NCBI GenBank assembly: GCA_036351575.1
Contig: JAZBPJ010000073.1
Span: forward strand, 1 to 35,858
Length of the DNA stretch: 35,858 bases
From: JABDPF01 sp036351575
GTDB lineage: Bacteria; Pseudomonadota; Gammaproteobacteria; Xanthomonadales; SZUA-36
Direction: 5' to 3'
A model generated the notes under the pieces. That model worked only from the letters and a program-made list of their open reading frames with translations, was not told the DNA's origin and searched no databases. The position numbers and the translations under genes were made by a program. Position 1 is the stretch's first letter; each line of letters starts with the position of its first letter. Positions 7,604-15,035 of this stretch are shown here, piece by piece.

Positions 7604-8524
7604 CTACTCTTCAGACATCTTGATGACGTACGCCGCCAACAGGCGGACCTTGTCATTGCTGCGGGTCTCGTCGTTGCTGAGAACACCCGCCTGTCCCGGC
7701 ATGTAGCCCTGGAGGCCGTTGATCACCGCGTACTCGATGTCCGCGGGATCGCTTCCGTACAGCCAGATATCATCGGTCAGGTTGGGAGCGCCCAGGGCCG
7801 TCATGCCCTTGCCGTCCATGCCGTGACAGGCCATGCAGATGGTCTTGAAGTGCTTCTCACCCGCCGCGGCCAGTTCGGCGTCCGCTTTCTGGCCGGACAG
7901 GGTCTGAACGTAGGCCGTCACTTCCTTGACGCCGGCGTCGCCGAGTACGGCGCCGAACGGGGTCATCATGGCCTGGCGGCCGTTCGCGATCGTGTGTATG
8001 ACCTGGTCGAATTCACCGCCCCACTGCCAGTCGCCGTCGTTGAGCGCCGGGAAGCCCCTGGCGCCGCCGCCGTCCGAACCGTGGCACATCGCGCAGTTCT
8101 GGCCGAACAGGCGGCCCGCGATATCCATGGCCTCGGTATCGGCCATCAGCGCTTCGGGGCTCATGTCGCGAAAGCGAGCGTAAATCACTTCCTGCGCCGC
8201 GTCGGCCTGGGCCATTTCATCTTCCCATTGGCCTTCCTGCGTCCAACCCAGCTGACCGGCAAAATTGCCCAGCCCCGGGAAGAACGCCAGGTAAACCAGC
8301 GCAAAAACAATGGTGATGTTGAACATGTGCAGCCACCAGCGCGGCAGCGGCGTATTCAGTTCTTTGATGTTTTCGTCCCAGACATGGCCCGTGTCGTCTC
8401 CTTCTTCGAGCTTGGTGTCTTCACCGACCCCCTTGGTCCAGTGCAGCAACCACCAGCAGCCGAAAATGCTGCCCAGGGAGATCACGATCACGAACCAGTT
8501 CCAGAATGTGTTCAATTGCTCCAT
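7604..8524 (-). CDS. ccoP: cbb3 oxidase diheme subunit III CcoP
   Basis: A 306-aa membrane-anchored diheme cytochrome c. Two N-terminal hydrophobic segments (about 8-28 and 66-85) precede two periplasmic cytochrome c domains with CAMCH (144-148) and CMACH (230-234). Candidate axial Met residues occur in the MMTPFG and YMPGQ segments. CcoP passes electrons from soluble donors to CcoO and CcoN. The start is an ATG with GGAG 8 nt upstream. It follows ccoQ by 5 nt. Confidence 0.95.
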   Translation of the reverse strand: MEQLNTFWNWFVIVISLGSIFGCWWLLHWTKGVGEDTKLEEGDDTGHVWDENIKELNTPLPRWWLHMFNITIVFALVYLAFFPGLGNFAGQLGWTQEGQWEDEMAQADAAQEVIYARFRDMSPEALMADTEAMDIAGRLFGQNCAMCHGSDGGGARGFPALNDGDWQWGGEFDQVIHTIANGRQAMMTPFGAVLGDAGVKEVTAYVQTLSGQKADAELAAAGEKHFKTICMACHGMDGKGMTALGAPNLTDDIWLYGSDPADIEYAVINGLQGYMPGQAGVLSNDETRSNDKVRLLAAYVIKMSEE

Positions 8525-8529
8525 GGATA

Positions 8530-8721
8530 TTACTCCTTGGTCTCGGTATTTCTTTCGTCGTTGTCAGGCACCTGACCCGTGTCTTCCTCCAGCGGGAGGC
8601 GGCTCATGCGGTCAAAATCCGGCTTGCGTTTTCGGCTCCAGGCCCAGGCCACGATGCCGAGAAAGCCGACGATGAGCGCGATCAAAACGAGCCCGCGGAT
8701 CAGGTTGATATCGATTTCCAT
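8530..8721 (-). CDS. ccoQ: cbb3 oxidase small subunit CcoQ
   Basis: A 63-aa protein with one membrane helix (about 8-29), a WAWSRKRKPDFDRMSRLPLEE segment typical of CcoQ/FixQ, and a polar tail. It lies between ccoO and ccoP, the canonical position. CcoQ stabilises the assembled oxidase rather than carrying cofactors. Confidence 0.9.
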   Translation of the reverse strand: MEIDINLIRGLVLIALIVGFLGIVAWAWSRKRKPDFDRMSRLPLEEDTGQVPDNDERNTETKE

Positions 8722-8731
8722 GGAATCAGCC

Positions 8732-9355
8732 CTATCGCCCGGTGCGGACCGTTCCCAGGCCCTGCAGGTAGACGATCAACGCTTCCATTTCGGTCATACC
8801 GTCAACGGCTGCTGCCGCACCGGCAATCTGCTCGTCGGTGTAGGGATCACCCAACATCCTGAGCCGTTTCATCTTCTCCGCCACGAGTTCGCCGTCCACG
8901 GTCGCCTCGACCAGCCACGGGTAAGCCGGCATGTTGGACTCGGGAACGACATCCCGCGGGTTCATCAGGTGGATGAAGTGCCAGTCGTCGCTGTAACGGC
9001 CTCCAACGCGCGCGAGATCGGGGCCCGTACGCTTGGAGCCCCACTGGAAGGGCCGGTCATAAACCGACTCTCCAGCGACTGAAAACGGGCCGTAACGCTC
9101 GGTTTCGCTGCGGAACGGCCGCACCATCTGGGAGTGGCAGTTGTAACAGCCCTCCCGCACGTACACGTCACGCCCGGCGAGGCTCACAGCGTCGTAAGGC
9201 TCCACGGTGCCGTTCGGGCCTTCAAACGGCTGGTTTACCTGGTTCTGGAAAACAAGGGGCAGGATTTCCACCAAGCCGCCGAGGCTCACAACGAGCACGA
9301 TGAAGATGGACATCAACGTGATGTTTTTTTCGAGTTTTTTGTGTCCTTTACTCAT
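8732..9355 (-). CDS. ccoO: cbb3 oxidase monoheme subunit II CcoO
   Basis: A 207-aa protein with an N-terminal membrane anchor (about 12-34) and one periplasmic cytochrome c domain. The heme site is CYNCH (70-74) in REGCYNCHSQMVRPFRSE; the probable axial Met is in ESNMPAYPW. CcoO relays electrons from CcoP to the low-spin heme of CcoN. Its ATG shares one base with the ccoN stop (TAATG). Confidence 0.96.
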   Translation of the reverse strand: MSKGHKKLEKNITLMSIFIVLVVSLGGLVEILPLVFQNQVNQPFEGPNGTVEPYDAVSLAGRDVYVREGCYNCHSQMVRPFRSETERYGPFSVAGESVYDRPFQWGSKRTGPDLARVGGRYSDDWHFIHLMNPRDVVPESNMPAYPWLVEATVDGELVAEKMKRLRMLGDPYTDEQIAGAAAAVDGMTEMEALIVYLQGLGTVRTGR

Positions 9356-10773
9356 TAGTGGTCTCCCCAGTAAGCCGGTTCAGCCGCCTCGTGCTCCACC
9401 ATCTTGCCCTGCGCCAGCGTCTTGAAGACGTTCCAGGTCATGATGCAGGTGCCGACCAGGAACAGGACGCCGCCCAGCAGGCGGATCGCGTAATAGGGCT
9501 TGGTGGCTGCGATGGTCTCAATGAAGGTATAGGTCAGGGTGCCGTCGTCGTTGAACGAGCGCCACATCAGGCCCTGCATCACGCCCGCGATCCACATCGA
9601 GGCGATGTAGAGCACGATGCCGATGGTCGCGACCCAGAAGTGGACGTCGACTGCCTTGACGCTGTACATGACCTTGCTGCCCATCAGGCGGGGAACCAGC
9701 GTGTACAGCGAGCCCATGGTCATCATGGCCACCCAGCCCAGCGCGCCGGAGTGCACGTGGCCGACCGTCCAGTCGGTGTAGTGGCTCAGTGCATTGACGG
9801 TCTTGATGGACATCATCGGACCTTCGAAGGTCGACATGCCGTAGAAACTCAACGCGACGATCATGAACTTGAGAACCGGGTCGGTGCGCAGCTTGTGCCA
9901 GTGCCCCGACAGGGTCATGATGCCGTTGATCATGCCGCCCCAGCTCGGCGCCAGCAGGATCAGCGAGAACACCATGCCCAGCGACTGCACCCAGTTGGGC
10001 AGCGCGGTGTAGTGCAGGTGATGCGGACCTGCCCACATATAGATTGCGATCAGCGCCCAGAAGTGCACGATCGACAGCCGGTAGGAATAAACCGGCCCTT
10101 CAGCCTGCTTGGGCACGAAGTAGTACATCATGCCCAGGAAGCCCGCCGTCAGGAAGAAACCGACCGCGTTATGGCCGTACCACCACTGCACCATCGCGTC
10201 CACGGCGCCGGTGTAGATCGGATAGGACTTGGTCAGCGTTACCGGCATCGACAGGTTATTGACGATGTGCAGCAGGGCGATGGTGATGATGAACGCCGCG
10301 TAGAACCAGTTGGCCACGTAAATGTGGCTGACCCGCCGCTTGGCGATCGTGCCAAAAAATACGACGGCGTAGGATACCCAGACGATGGCGATCAGGATAT
10401 CGATCGGCCATTCGAGCTCGGCGTATTCCTTGCTCTGGGTCCAGCCCATCGGCAGCGAAATCGCAGCCAGCAGGATGATCAGCTGCCAGCCCCAGAATAC
10501 GAAAGAAGCCAGCTTGTCGGAGAACAGCCGCACGTGGCAGGTTCTCTGCACGACATAGAACGAGGTTCCGATCAGCGCACTGCCGCCGAACGCAAAAATC
10601 ACCGCGTTCGTGTGCAGTGGGCGAAGTCGGCTGTACGTGAGCCAGGGAAGATCGAAATTGAGCGCTGGAAGCCACAATTGGGCGGCGATCAAAACACCGA
10701 CCAGCATGCCCACGATTCCCCAGATGACAGTCATGACGACAAATTGCCGCACCACTTTATCGTTGTAGGTCAT
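9355..10773 (-). CDS. ccoN: cbb3 cytochrome c oxidase catalytic subunit I CcoN
   Basis: A 472-aa, 12-helix heme-copper oxidase subunit. The expected ligands are visible: His54 (low-spin heme, RPLHTNAVIF), His201 (WWYGHNAVGFF), Tyr245 in IYMWAGPHHLHY (the cross-linked tyrosine of C-type oxidases), His251/His252 (CuB) and His339/His341 (TVGHVHSGALGW, heme ligands). It reduces O2 to water with high affinity and pumps protons. It is the first gene of the structural operon; the 105-nt gap in front of it carries a hairpin but no convincing FNR/FixK palindrome. Confidence 0.97.
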   Translation of the reverse strand: MTYNDKVVRQFVVMTVIWGIVGMLVGVLIAAQLWLPALNFDLPWLTYSRLRPLHTNAVIFAFGGSALIGTSFYVVQRTCHVRLFSDKLASFVFWGWQLIILLAAISLPMGWTQSKEYAELEWPIDILIAIVWVSYAVVFFGTIAKRRVSHIYVANWFYAAFIITIALLHIVNNLSMPVTLTKSYPIYTGAVDAMVQWWYGHNAVGFFLTAGFLGMMYYFVPKQAEGPVYSYRLSIVHFWALIAIYMWAGPHHLHYTALPNWVQSLGMVFSLILLAPSWGGMINGIMTLSGHWHKLRTDPVLKFMIVALSFYGMSTFEGPMMSIKTVNALSHYTDWTVGHVHSGALGWVAMMTMGSLYTLVPRLMGSKVMYSVKAVDVHFWVATIGIVLYIASMWIAGVMQGLMWRSFNDDGTLTYTFIETIAATKPYYAIRLLGGVLFLVGTCIMTWNVFKTLAQGKMVEHEAAEPAYWGDH

Positions 10774-10835
10774 AAGTCTTTTCCGGTTGTCGGTTTACAA
10801 AAGGTAAAACACGATAGTGCCGTAACGTTTGCTTG

Positions 10836-10866
10836 ATGCAGCCGGCGAACCCGTCACCGGCTGCAT
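10836..10866. other. Stem-loop between the HiPIP gene and ccoN
   Basis: A perfect 10-bp stem (ATGCAGCCGG / CCGGCTGCAT) with an 11-nt loop, 12 nt after the HiPIP stop and about 63 nt before ccoN. No T-run follows on either strand, so it is not a standard intrinsic terminator. It could protect the HiPIP message 3' end or limit read-through into ccoN. Confidence 0.55.
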
Positions 10867-10878
10867 GCTGCCATCAGG

Positions 10879-11223
10879 TCAGGATTTGGCGACCCAGGCG
10901 TTGCACCAGCCGGCCCCGCGTACGAGCCGGTTCTGGAAAATGCTGCAAGGCGCGGTTTCCGCGTCCGCTTCACCGGCGAACAGGGCGCAGTTGTTGCAGA
11001 ACTGCTGCGCGCCGGCCTCTCCTGCCCGTTTGGGGAACTTGCTGGTGTCGACCGTCGTCGCGTCGACGACGTAACCCATGGCCTGGGCCAGCGGTTCATC
11101 CTCGGTAACTTCGTCGGCTGCGACCAGGTTGATCGGAATGGAAGTCAGCGCGATGGCGCTGCCGCCCGCGGCCATGCCGAGTTTCAGAAACTTGCGGCGA
11201 TTGATGGTTCGATTGCTTTTCAC
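10879..11223 (-). CDS. High-potential iron-sulfur protein (HiPIP) precursor
   Basis: A 114-aa precursor. It starts with GTG and has a strong GGAGG 5 nt upstream. The leader has a twin-arginine motif (NRRKFLKLG) and hydrophobic segment, indicating export of the folded, cofactor-loaded protein. The mature part shows the HiPIP cysteines Cys76, Cys79, Cys93 and Cys107 (FCNNCALF, APCSIF, GWCNAW) and the conserved Tyr51 in LGYVVDA. HiPIPs carry one [4Fe-4S] cluster and act as periplasmic one-electron carriers. Placed directly ahead of ccoN, it is a likely electron donor to the cbb3 oxidase or another c-type carrier; the partner is inferred. Confidence 0.92.
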   Translation of the reverse strand: MKSNRTINRRKFLKLGMAAGGSAIALTSIPINLVAADEVTEDEPLAQAMGYVVDATTVDTSKFPKRAGEAGAQQFCNNCALFAGEADAETAPCSIFQNRLVRGAGWCNAWVAKS

Positions 11224-11254
11224 TGTTGCCTCCGGTATTGCAGTTTGCCAGTCG

Positions 11255-11653
11255 TTATTCGTTCGGGTCCGCCCTCAGGCCTTCGAGGAGATCGAGAAGG
11301 CGGGATTGCGGAAAAGGCTTGTCGAGAAAATCCACGGCGCCCTGACGGATCAGGTCGACAGCGCTCTGAAGAGGTATGTCATGCCCGGTGAACACGACCG
11401 GAACGCCGGACCGCTTGCACAGGTCCAGGATCTCGGCCGGGCTGCTTTCAGGCAGGCTGGATTCGCTGACCACGGCGGTCACGCCGCCGGCGGCGATCTC
11501 CGCCGCCAGTTCGTCGCGTTTTCCCGCCTGCTTTACGGTCCAGTTCTCACCCTGCAGAAGCACCGTCAGCGCATCGCGGACACTCTCGTCCGGCTCATTG
11601 AGCAGTACGACACCGCACGCGCGGCCGTTGGCATTGGAACATCTCCCCGACAT
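11255..11653 (-). CDS. Degenerate single receiver-domain protein, FixT-like
   Basis: A 132-aa protein aligning by eye along its whole length with the receiver domain of the neighbouring FixJ: VVFTGHDIPLQSAVDLIRQG against VIFITGHGDIPLAVEAIKQG. The Thr (Thr89) and Lys (Lys112 in DKPF) are kept. The phospho-acceptor Asp is replaced by Glu64 (SESSLP), and the acidic pair reads Glu-Pro (20-21) instead of Asp-Asp. No DNA-binding domain follows. It should therefore not undergo normal phosphorylation. Rhizobial and Caulobacter FixT, single receivers without phospho-transfer, inhibit FixL; this gene's position after fixLJ suggests the same. Cysteines are at 5, 13 and 79. The ATG at 11653 lacks a ribosome-binding site and may be leaderless. 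Function is inferred. Confidence 0.8.
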   Translation of the reverse strand: MSGRCSNANGRACGVVLLNEPDESVRDALTVLLQGENWTVKQAGKRDELAAEIAAGGVTAVVSESSLPESSPAEILDLCKRSGVPVVFTGHDIPLQSAVDLIRQGAVDFLDKPFPQSRLLDLLEGLRADPNE

Positions 11654-11764
11654 TCGAGCGATGCTAACGGCTCAAAACAGCCCTTCCATCAGGGAAAATA
11701 CTTAGGACCACTTTGCAATTCCTGGAATACCGGTTTGTGCAAACTTACCTGCAACCGCCGGGAA
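11654..11764 (-). promoter_or_regulatory. fixJ to fixT-like intergenic region with candidate FixJ site
   Basis: This 111-nt gap is AT-richer than its surroundings. Read on the minus strand it holds CTAAGTATTTTCCC (11692-11705), which from memory resembles the TAAGTA/TACGTA-type sites bound by FixJ in rhizobial fixK promoters. Further upstream is an inverted repeat GTTTG-2-CAAAC (11733-11744). A weak -10 (TAGCAT, 11661-11666) would place the transcript start almost on the ATG at 11653. No terminator for fixJ is obvious. Confidence 0.35.
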
Positions 11765-12409
11765 TCAGCCAGAATTGCCAAAAGGACCTTGCGTGGCGGA
11801 CCTGGACTCGAGCAGCGTGACCATGCGAACCAGCGACGGAAGGGAATCCGCCGCCATTTTCTGCATCAGGTTGGCACGGTGGATTTCTACCGTGCGCGGG
11901 CTGATCCCCAGCGCATCGGCAACCCCCTTGTTGGGCAGGCCGCGCGCCAGCAAATCCATGACTTCCCGCTCGCGGGGCGTACAGGAGGCCACCCGTTCGC
12001 GCAGTTCCTGAAGTTCAGCCAGTTCCTGCTGACCGGCGCGGTAGTCCTCGATTGCCGCGCGCACCTTGCCGATAATTTCACCCTCGCCGAAAGGCTTGGT
12101 CAGGAAATCGTAGGCCCCCTGCTTGATGGCCTCGACGGCCAGGGGAATGTCGCCGTGACCGGTGATAAAAATGACCGGAAAACCCAGCTGGCGGGCCTGC
12201 AGAATGCGAAACAGCTCCAGGCCGTCGGTGCCCGGCATTCGAATGTCCAGCAGCATGCAGTCGATGGGTGGAATTTCCCCCGCTTCGAGAAAGGCATCTG
12301 CGGATTCAAAATAGCAGCTCGTCAGGTCGCCTGCGTAGAGCAGCAGTCGCAGCGATTCGCGAATCGCCTCGTCGTCGTCGATGATGCAGACCAGCGGTTC
12401 CGTAGGCAT
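11765..12409 (-). CDS. fixJ: Two-component response regulator FixJ
   Basis: A 214-aa NarL/FixJ-family regulator. The receiver domain (about 5-120) has the acidic pair Asp11/Asp12, phospho-acceptor Asp55 (LLDIRMPGTDG), Thr83 and Lys105 (LTKPFGEGE). A linker helix is followed by a LuxR-type helix-turn-helix (about 140-195; TPREREVMDLLARGLPNKGV, GISPRTVEIHRANLM). Phosphorylated FixJ dimerises and activates target promoters under low oxygen. fixL ends 18 nt upstream, so the pair is co-transcribed. Targets here are likely the cco, HiPIP and fixT-like genes, from context. Confidence 0.93.
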   Translation of the reverse strand: MPTEPLVCIIDDDEAIRESLRLLLYAGDLTSCYFESADAFLEAGEIPPIDCMLLDIRMPGTDGLELFRILQARQLGFPVIFITGHGDIPLAVEAIKQGAYDFLTKPFGEGEIIGKVRAAIEDYRAGQQELAELQELRERVASCTPREREVMDLLARGLPNKGVADALGISPRTVEIHRANLMQKMAADSLPSLVRMVTLLESRSATQGPFGNSG

Positions 12410-12427
12410 GACCAGGACCTGTCAACG

Positions 12428-13549
12428 CTAACCGATCGATTCGAGCGGCAAACCGAGGGTAAAACGGCTGCCTCCGCCCGGCCGGGGTTCGTACTTGAGC
12501 CCGCCGCCATGCGCCGTCGCGATTCGGCGGCAGATGGACAGGCCGAGACCGACGCCTTGTGGACGGGTCGTGAAAAAGGCGTCGAACAGATGTTCGCGGT
12601 TTTCCTCGCTTATACCCGGGCCATTGTCGGCAACAGAAATCTTGAGGCAGCTGTCTTCTTTTCGAGCGCTGATGACGATTTGGCCTTCGCTGCAGTCTGC
12701 CTCGTTCAGTGCATCCAGGCTGTTGCGCACGAGATTGACGAGAACCTGCTGGATCTGGATGTCGTCAACGTAGACCTGCGGAAGGCCTGTCGCTGGCTTG
12801 AACTCGAGGGTGAAGTTGGTATTTTTTACTTCATGTTCAAAGAGTAATAGAACATTCCTAACTATTTCGTTGATTTCGTGACGACCCTTGACCAGCGACC
12901 CGCCACGGACCAGCTTGCGCATCCGCCTGACCACTTCAGCAGCCCGCATGGATTGTTCCGCGATGCGCTGGCAGATGAAATGCATTTCATCGACCGAGGG
13001 TTTCCTGTCACGCTCCATCATCGCGCGTGCCGCGTCGGCATACGCCGAGATCGCGGTCAATGGCTGGTTGATCTCGTGTGCAATGCCCGCGGTCAACTCA
13101 CCCAGCGCGACCATGCGGTCGGAATTGGCCAGGCGCGCCTCGAGCTGCCTGACCCGGGACTCGGCCGCGCGCGCCGCGCTGAGGTCACGAATGAAGCCGA
13201 CGAATTTGCGGCCATCGGGCTGGCGGAATACACCGACCGTGAGCAGTATCGGAAACGTCTCGCCGTTTTTGCGCAGCGCGGTCTCTTCACGGCCATGCCC
13301 GATGATCCCTGCGCGCCCGGTTTCCCGGTACGTTCGAATGTAGCCATCGTGCCGCCCCCGGTGCGGCTGCGGCATCAGCATCTTTACGTTTTTACCCAGG
13401 ACTTCGCCCTCTTCGTAGCCGAACATCGCTTCTGCGGCGGCGCTGAAACGCTCGATGGTGCCGTTGCGGTCGATCAGGACAATGGCATCGACCGCCGCCT
13501 CCATCAGGGCGTCAAACGTATTTTCATGGGCTGTCCTGTCCTGGTTCAC
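12428..13549 (-). CDS. fixL: Oxygen-sensing heme-PAS histidine kinase FixL
   Basis: A 373-aa soluble kinase with one PAS domain (about 10-125) and no membrane helix. The PAS core has the FixL heme pocket: RGRHDGYIRTY with the proximal His67, and GIIGHGREETALRKNGE with Arg87 at the oxygen-sensing FG-loop arginine position. The phospho-acceptor is His158 (GIAHEINQPL). N, G1 and G2 boxes (NLVRNSLDAL, DNGPGI, GVGLGLSICRRI) are intact. I chose GTG at 13549: it overlaps the ygfX stop as GTGA and has GGAG 7 nt upstream. The ATG at 13678 would run deep into ygfX. It is thus coupled to the sdh operon; oxygen-free heme should activate the kinase. Confidence 0.92.
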   Translation of the reverse strand: MNQDRTAHENTFDALMEAAVDAIVLIDRNGTIERFSAAAEAMFGYEEGEVLGKNVKMLMPQPHRGRHDGYIRTYRETGRAGIIGHGREETALRKNGETFPILLTVGVFRQPDGRKFVGFIRDLSAARAAESRVRQLEARLANSDRMVALGELTAGIAHEINQPLTAISAYADAARAMMERDRKPSVDEMHFICQRIAEQSMRAAEVVRRMRKLVRGGSLVKGRHEINEIVRNVLLLFEHEVKNTNFTLEFKPATGLPQVYVDDIQIQQVLVNLVRNSLDALNEADCSEGQIVISARKEDSCLKISVADNGPGISEENREHLFDAFFTTRPQGVGLGLSICRRIATAHGGGLKYEPRPGGGSRFTLGLPLESIG

Positions 13550-13983
13550 GCGTTCGCTCCACTCGCCGCGCCCGGTGCGAGCCGCAGCCGGACCCGGAGT
13601 CGCCGATAGTCGTCCGGCCGGTTCATGGACCGGCATACCATGCTGTGGCGGCGCCAGCCCCCACGCAGTGGCCGCCAATGCAGGACGCAGACCCAGGGAC
13701 TGATCCAGGGGGCCCCGCTAAGCCTTCCCGCGGTGCGGCTTTCACCCGACAGGAAATCGACGTTGCCTTCCCGGTCGAGAATGATGCGGCCGGATGCGTT
13801 TCGACGCCGGTCCAGATACCGCCCAAGCACAACGGCCACAAGCAGCAGGGCCACGGATACCAGGCGCCAGACCGCCGGCGTATCTGCCGCCAGCAGGAAC
13901 ATCGCCGTGAAAAACACCCCGACGTAATACGAACGCCGCAACCAGGGCGCCTTGCCGCAAAGGAGTTCCAGACGGTTCACCAC
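13546..13983 (-). CDS. ygfX: YgfX (CptA)-family membrane protein
   Basis: A 145-aa protein starting with GTG at 13983 (or the adjacent GTG at 13980), with AGGAG 5 nt upstream inside the end of sdhE. It has a short basic N-terminus, two close membrane helices (about 18-55, VGVFFTAMFLLAADTPAVW and LVSVALLLVAVVLG), then a cytoplasmic segment with RIILDREGNVDFL, PWISPWVCVLHWRP and MNRPDDYRRLRVRLR, all matching the YgfX layout. In E. coli it is paired with SdhE/CptB and was described as a toxin acting on FtsZ/MreB; its normal role is unsettled. Here it lies between sdhE and fixL. Confidence 0.8.
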   Translation of the reverse strand: MVNRLELLCGKAPWLRRSYYVGVFFTAMFLLAADTPAVWRLVSVALLLVAVVLGRYLDRRRNASGRIILDREGNVDFLSGESRTAGRLSGAPWISPWVCVLHWRPLRGGWRRHSMVCRSMNRPDDYRRLRVRLRLAPGAASGANA

Positions 13984-13984
13984 A

Positions 13985-14224
13985 TCAGCTCCTGATGGCG
14001 TCCAGCAGAGGGCGAAACGCGGATTGATCCAGGGTTTCCGGCTTCTGAACCCATGCCCAGAGCCGGTCGTCCTCGGCGGAGAGCAGCTCTTCGAACTCCG
14101 GCCAGCCGCCGTTTTCAAGCTGCGCCGACTCGCGCTCGACGAAGCGCAGCAGCAGCACGTCGAGTTCCTTCATGCCGCGACGGCATAGCCACCGCAGTTT
14201 TCGAATACGTGCCGGGTCCGCCAT
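13985..14224 (-). CDS. sdhE: FAD assembly factor SdhE (CptB)
   Basis: A 79-aa all-helical protein with the family motif RRGMKELDVLLLRFVE (the RGxxE element that contacts SdhA) and the C-terminal WAWVQKPETLD segment. SdhE promotes covalent attachment of FAD to SdhA. It starts 24 nt after the sdhB stop, and its stop lies one nucleotide before the ygfX GTG. The arrangement sdhB-sdhE-ygfX matches its function. Confidence 0.92.
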   Translation of the reverse strand: MADPARIRKLRWLCRRGMKELDVLLLRFVERESAQLENGGWPEFEELLSAEDDRLWAWVQKPETLDQSAFRPLLDAIRS

Positions 14225-14248
14225 TCAGTCCTCGCGGTTGGGTGGCGT

Positions 14249-15034
14249 TCAGACGCCGCGTCGCACCATCAGCTGTTTTTTGATTTCCGCGATGGCTTTG
14301 GCCGGGTTGAGGCCCTTCGGGCAGGTGCGCGTGCAATTCATGATGGTGTGGCAGCGATACAGCCGGAATGGGTCGTCCAGTTCATCGAGCCGCTCACCGG
14401 TCGCCTCGTCCCTTGAATCGGCAAGCCAGCGGTAGGCCTGCAGCAGGATGGCCGGCCCCAGGTACCTTTCACCGTTCCACCAGTAACTCGGGCAGGACGT
14501 GGAGCAGCAGGCGCAAAGAATGCATTCGTACAGGCCGTCCAGCTTTTCACGGTCCTGCTTGGACTGCAGGCGCTCACGATCGGGCGGCGTCGCGCTCTGC
14601 GTGCGTATCCATGGCTTGATCGTGGCGTACTGCGCGTAAAAATGCGTCAGGTCCGGCACCAGGTCCTTGACCACCGGCAGGTGCGGCAGCGGATAGATTT
14701 TCACGTCGCCCCTGATGTCGGCGATGGGCTTGGTGCAGGCCAGCGTGTTGGTGCCATCGATGTTCATCGCGCAGGAACCGCAGATGCCCTCGCGGCAGGA
14801 ACGGCGAAAGGTCAGCGTCGAATCGATCTCGTTCTTGATCTTGATGATGGCGTCCAGGACCATCGGCCCGCAGTCGTCGAGGTCGATTTCAAAACTGTCG
14901 ACACGCGGGTTGCCGCCCTCGTCCGGGTCCCAGCGGTAAACGCGAAACACGCGGGTGTTTTTCGCGCCGTCCGGCGCCGGGTGGTGGCGTCCTTTGAGAG
15001 GTTTCGAACCCCTGGGTAAACTCAGCTCTGCCAT
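14249..15034 (-). CDS. sdhB: Succinate dehydrogenase iron-sulfur subunit SdhB
   Basis: A 261-aa subunit. The [2Fe-2S] cysteines are Cys80, Cys85, Cys88 and Cys100 (CREGICGSCAMNI). The second domain has CILCACCSTSC (171-181) and the third set CHTIMNCTRTC (228-238) for the [4Fe-4S] and [3Fe-4S] clusters. The N-terminal extension of about 25 residues and the close match to mitochondrial-type wording (STLTFRRSCREGICGSCAMN) suggest the alphaproteobacterial/mitochondrial-like SDH class. It follows sdhA by one nucleotide. Confidence 0.96.
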   Translation of the reverse strand: MAELSLPRGSKPLKGRHHPAPDGAKNTRVFRVYRWDPDEGGNPRVDSFEIDLDDCGPMVLDAIIKIKNEIDSTLTFRRSCREGICGSCAMNIDGTNTLACTKPIADIRGDVKIYPLPHLPVVKDLVPDLTHFYAQYATIKPWIRTQSATPPDRERLQSKQDREKLDGLYECILCACCSTSCPSYWWNGERYLGPAILLQAYRWLADSRDEATGERLDELDDPFRLYRCHTIMNCTRTCPKGLNPAKAIAEIKKQLMVRRGV

Positions 15035-15035
15035 G

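Noticed and set aside
9358..10836. Plus-strand open frame covering ccoN
   Set aside because: CcoN carries all heme and copper ligands on the minus strand; the opposite frame has no recognisable domain.
10833..10846. Possible FNR/ANR box upstream of ccoN
   Set aside because: Only the TTGAT half is present; the other half reads as part of the hairpin and does not match ATCAA.
13550..13678. N-terminal extension of fixL from the ATG at 13678
   Set aside because: It runs inside ygfX, is Pro/Gly/Arg-rich without homology, and the GTGA overlap with GGAG gives a better start.
13984..14118. N-terminal extension of ygfX from an ATG at 14118
   Set aside because: It overlaps sdhE almost entirely; the tandem GTG at 13983/13980 with AGGAG gives a protein of the family length.
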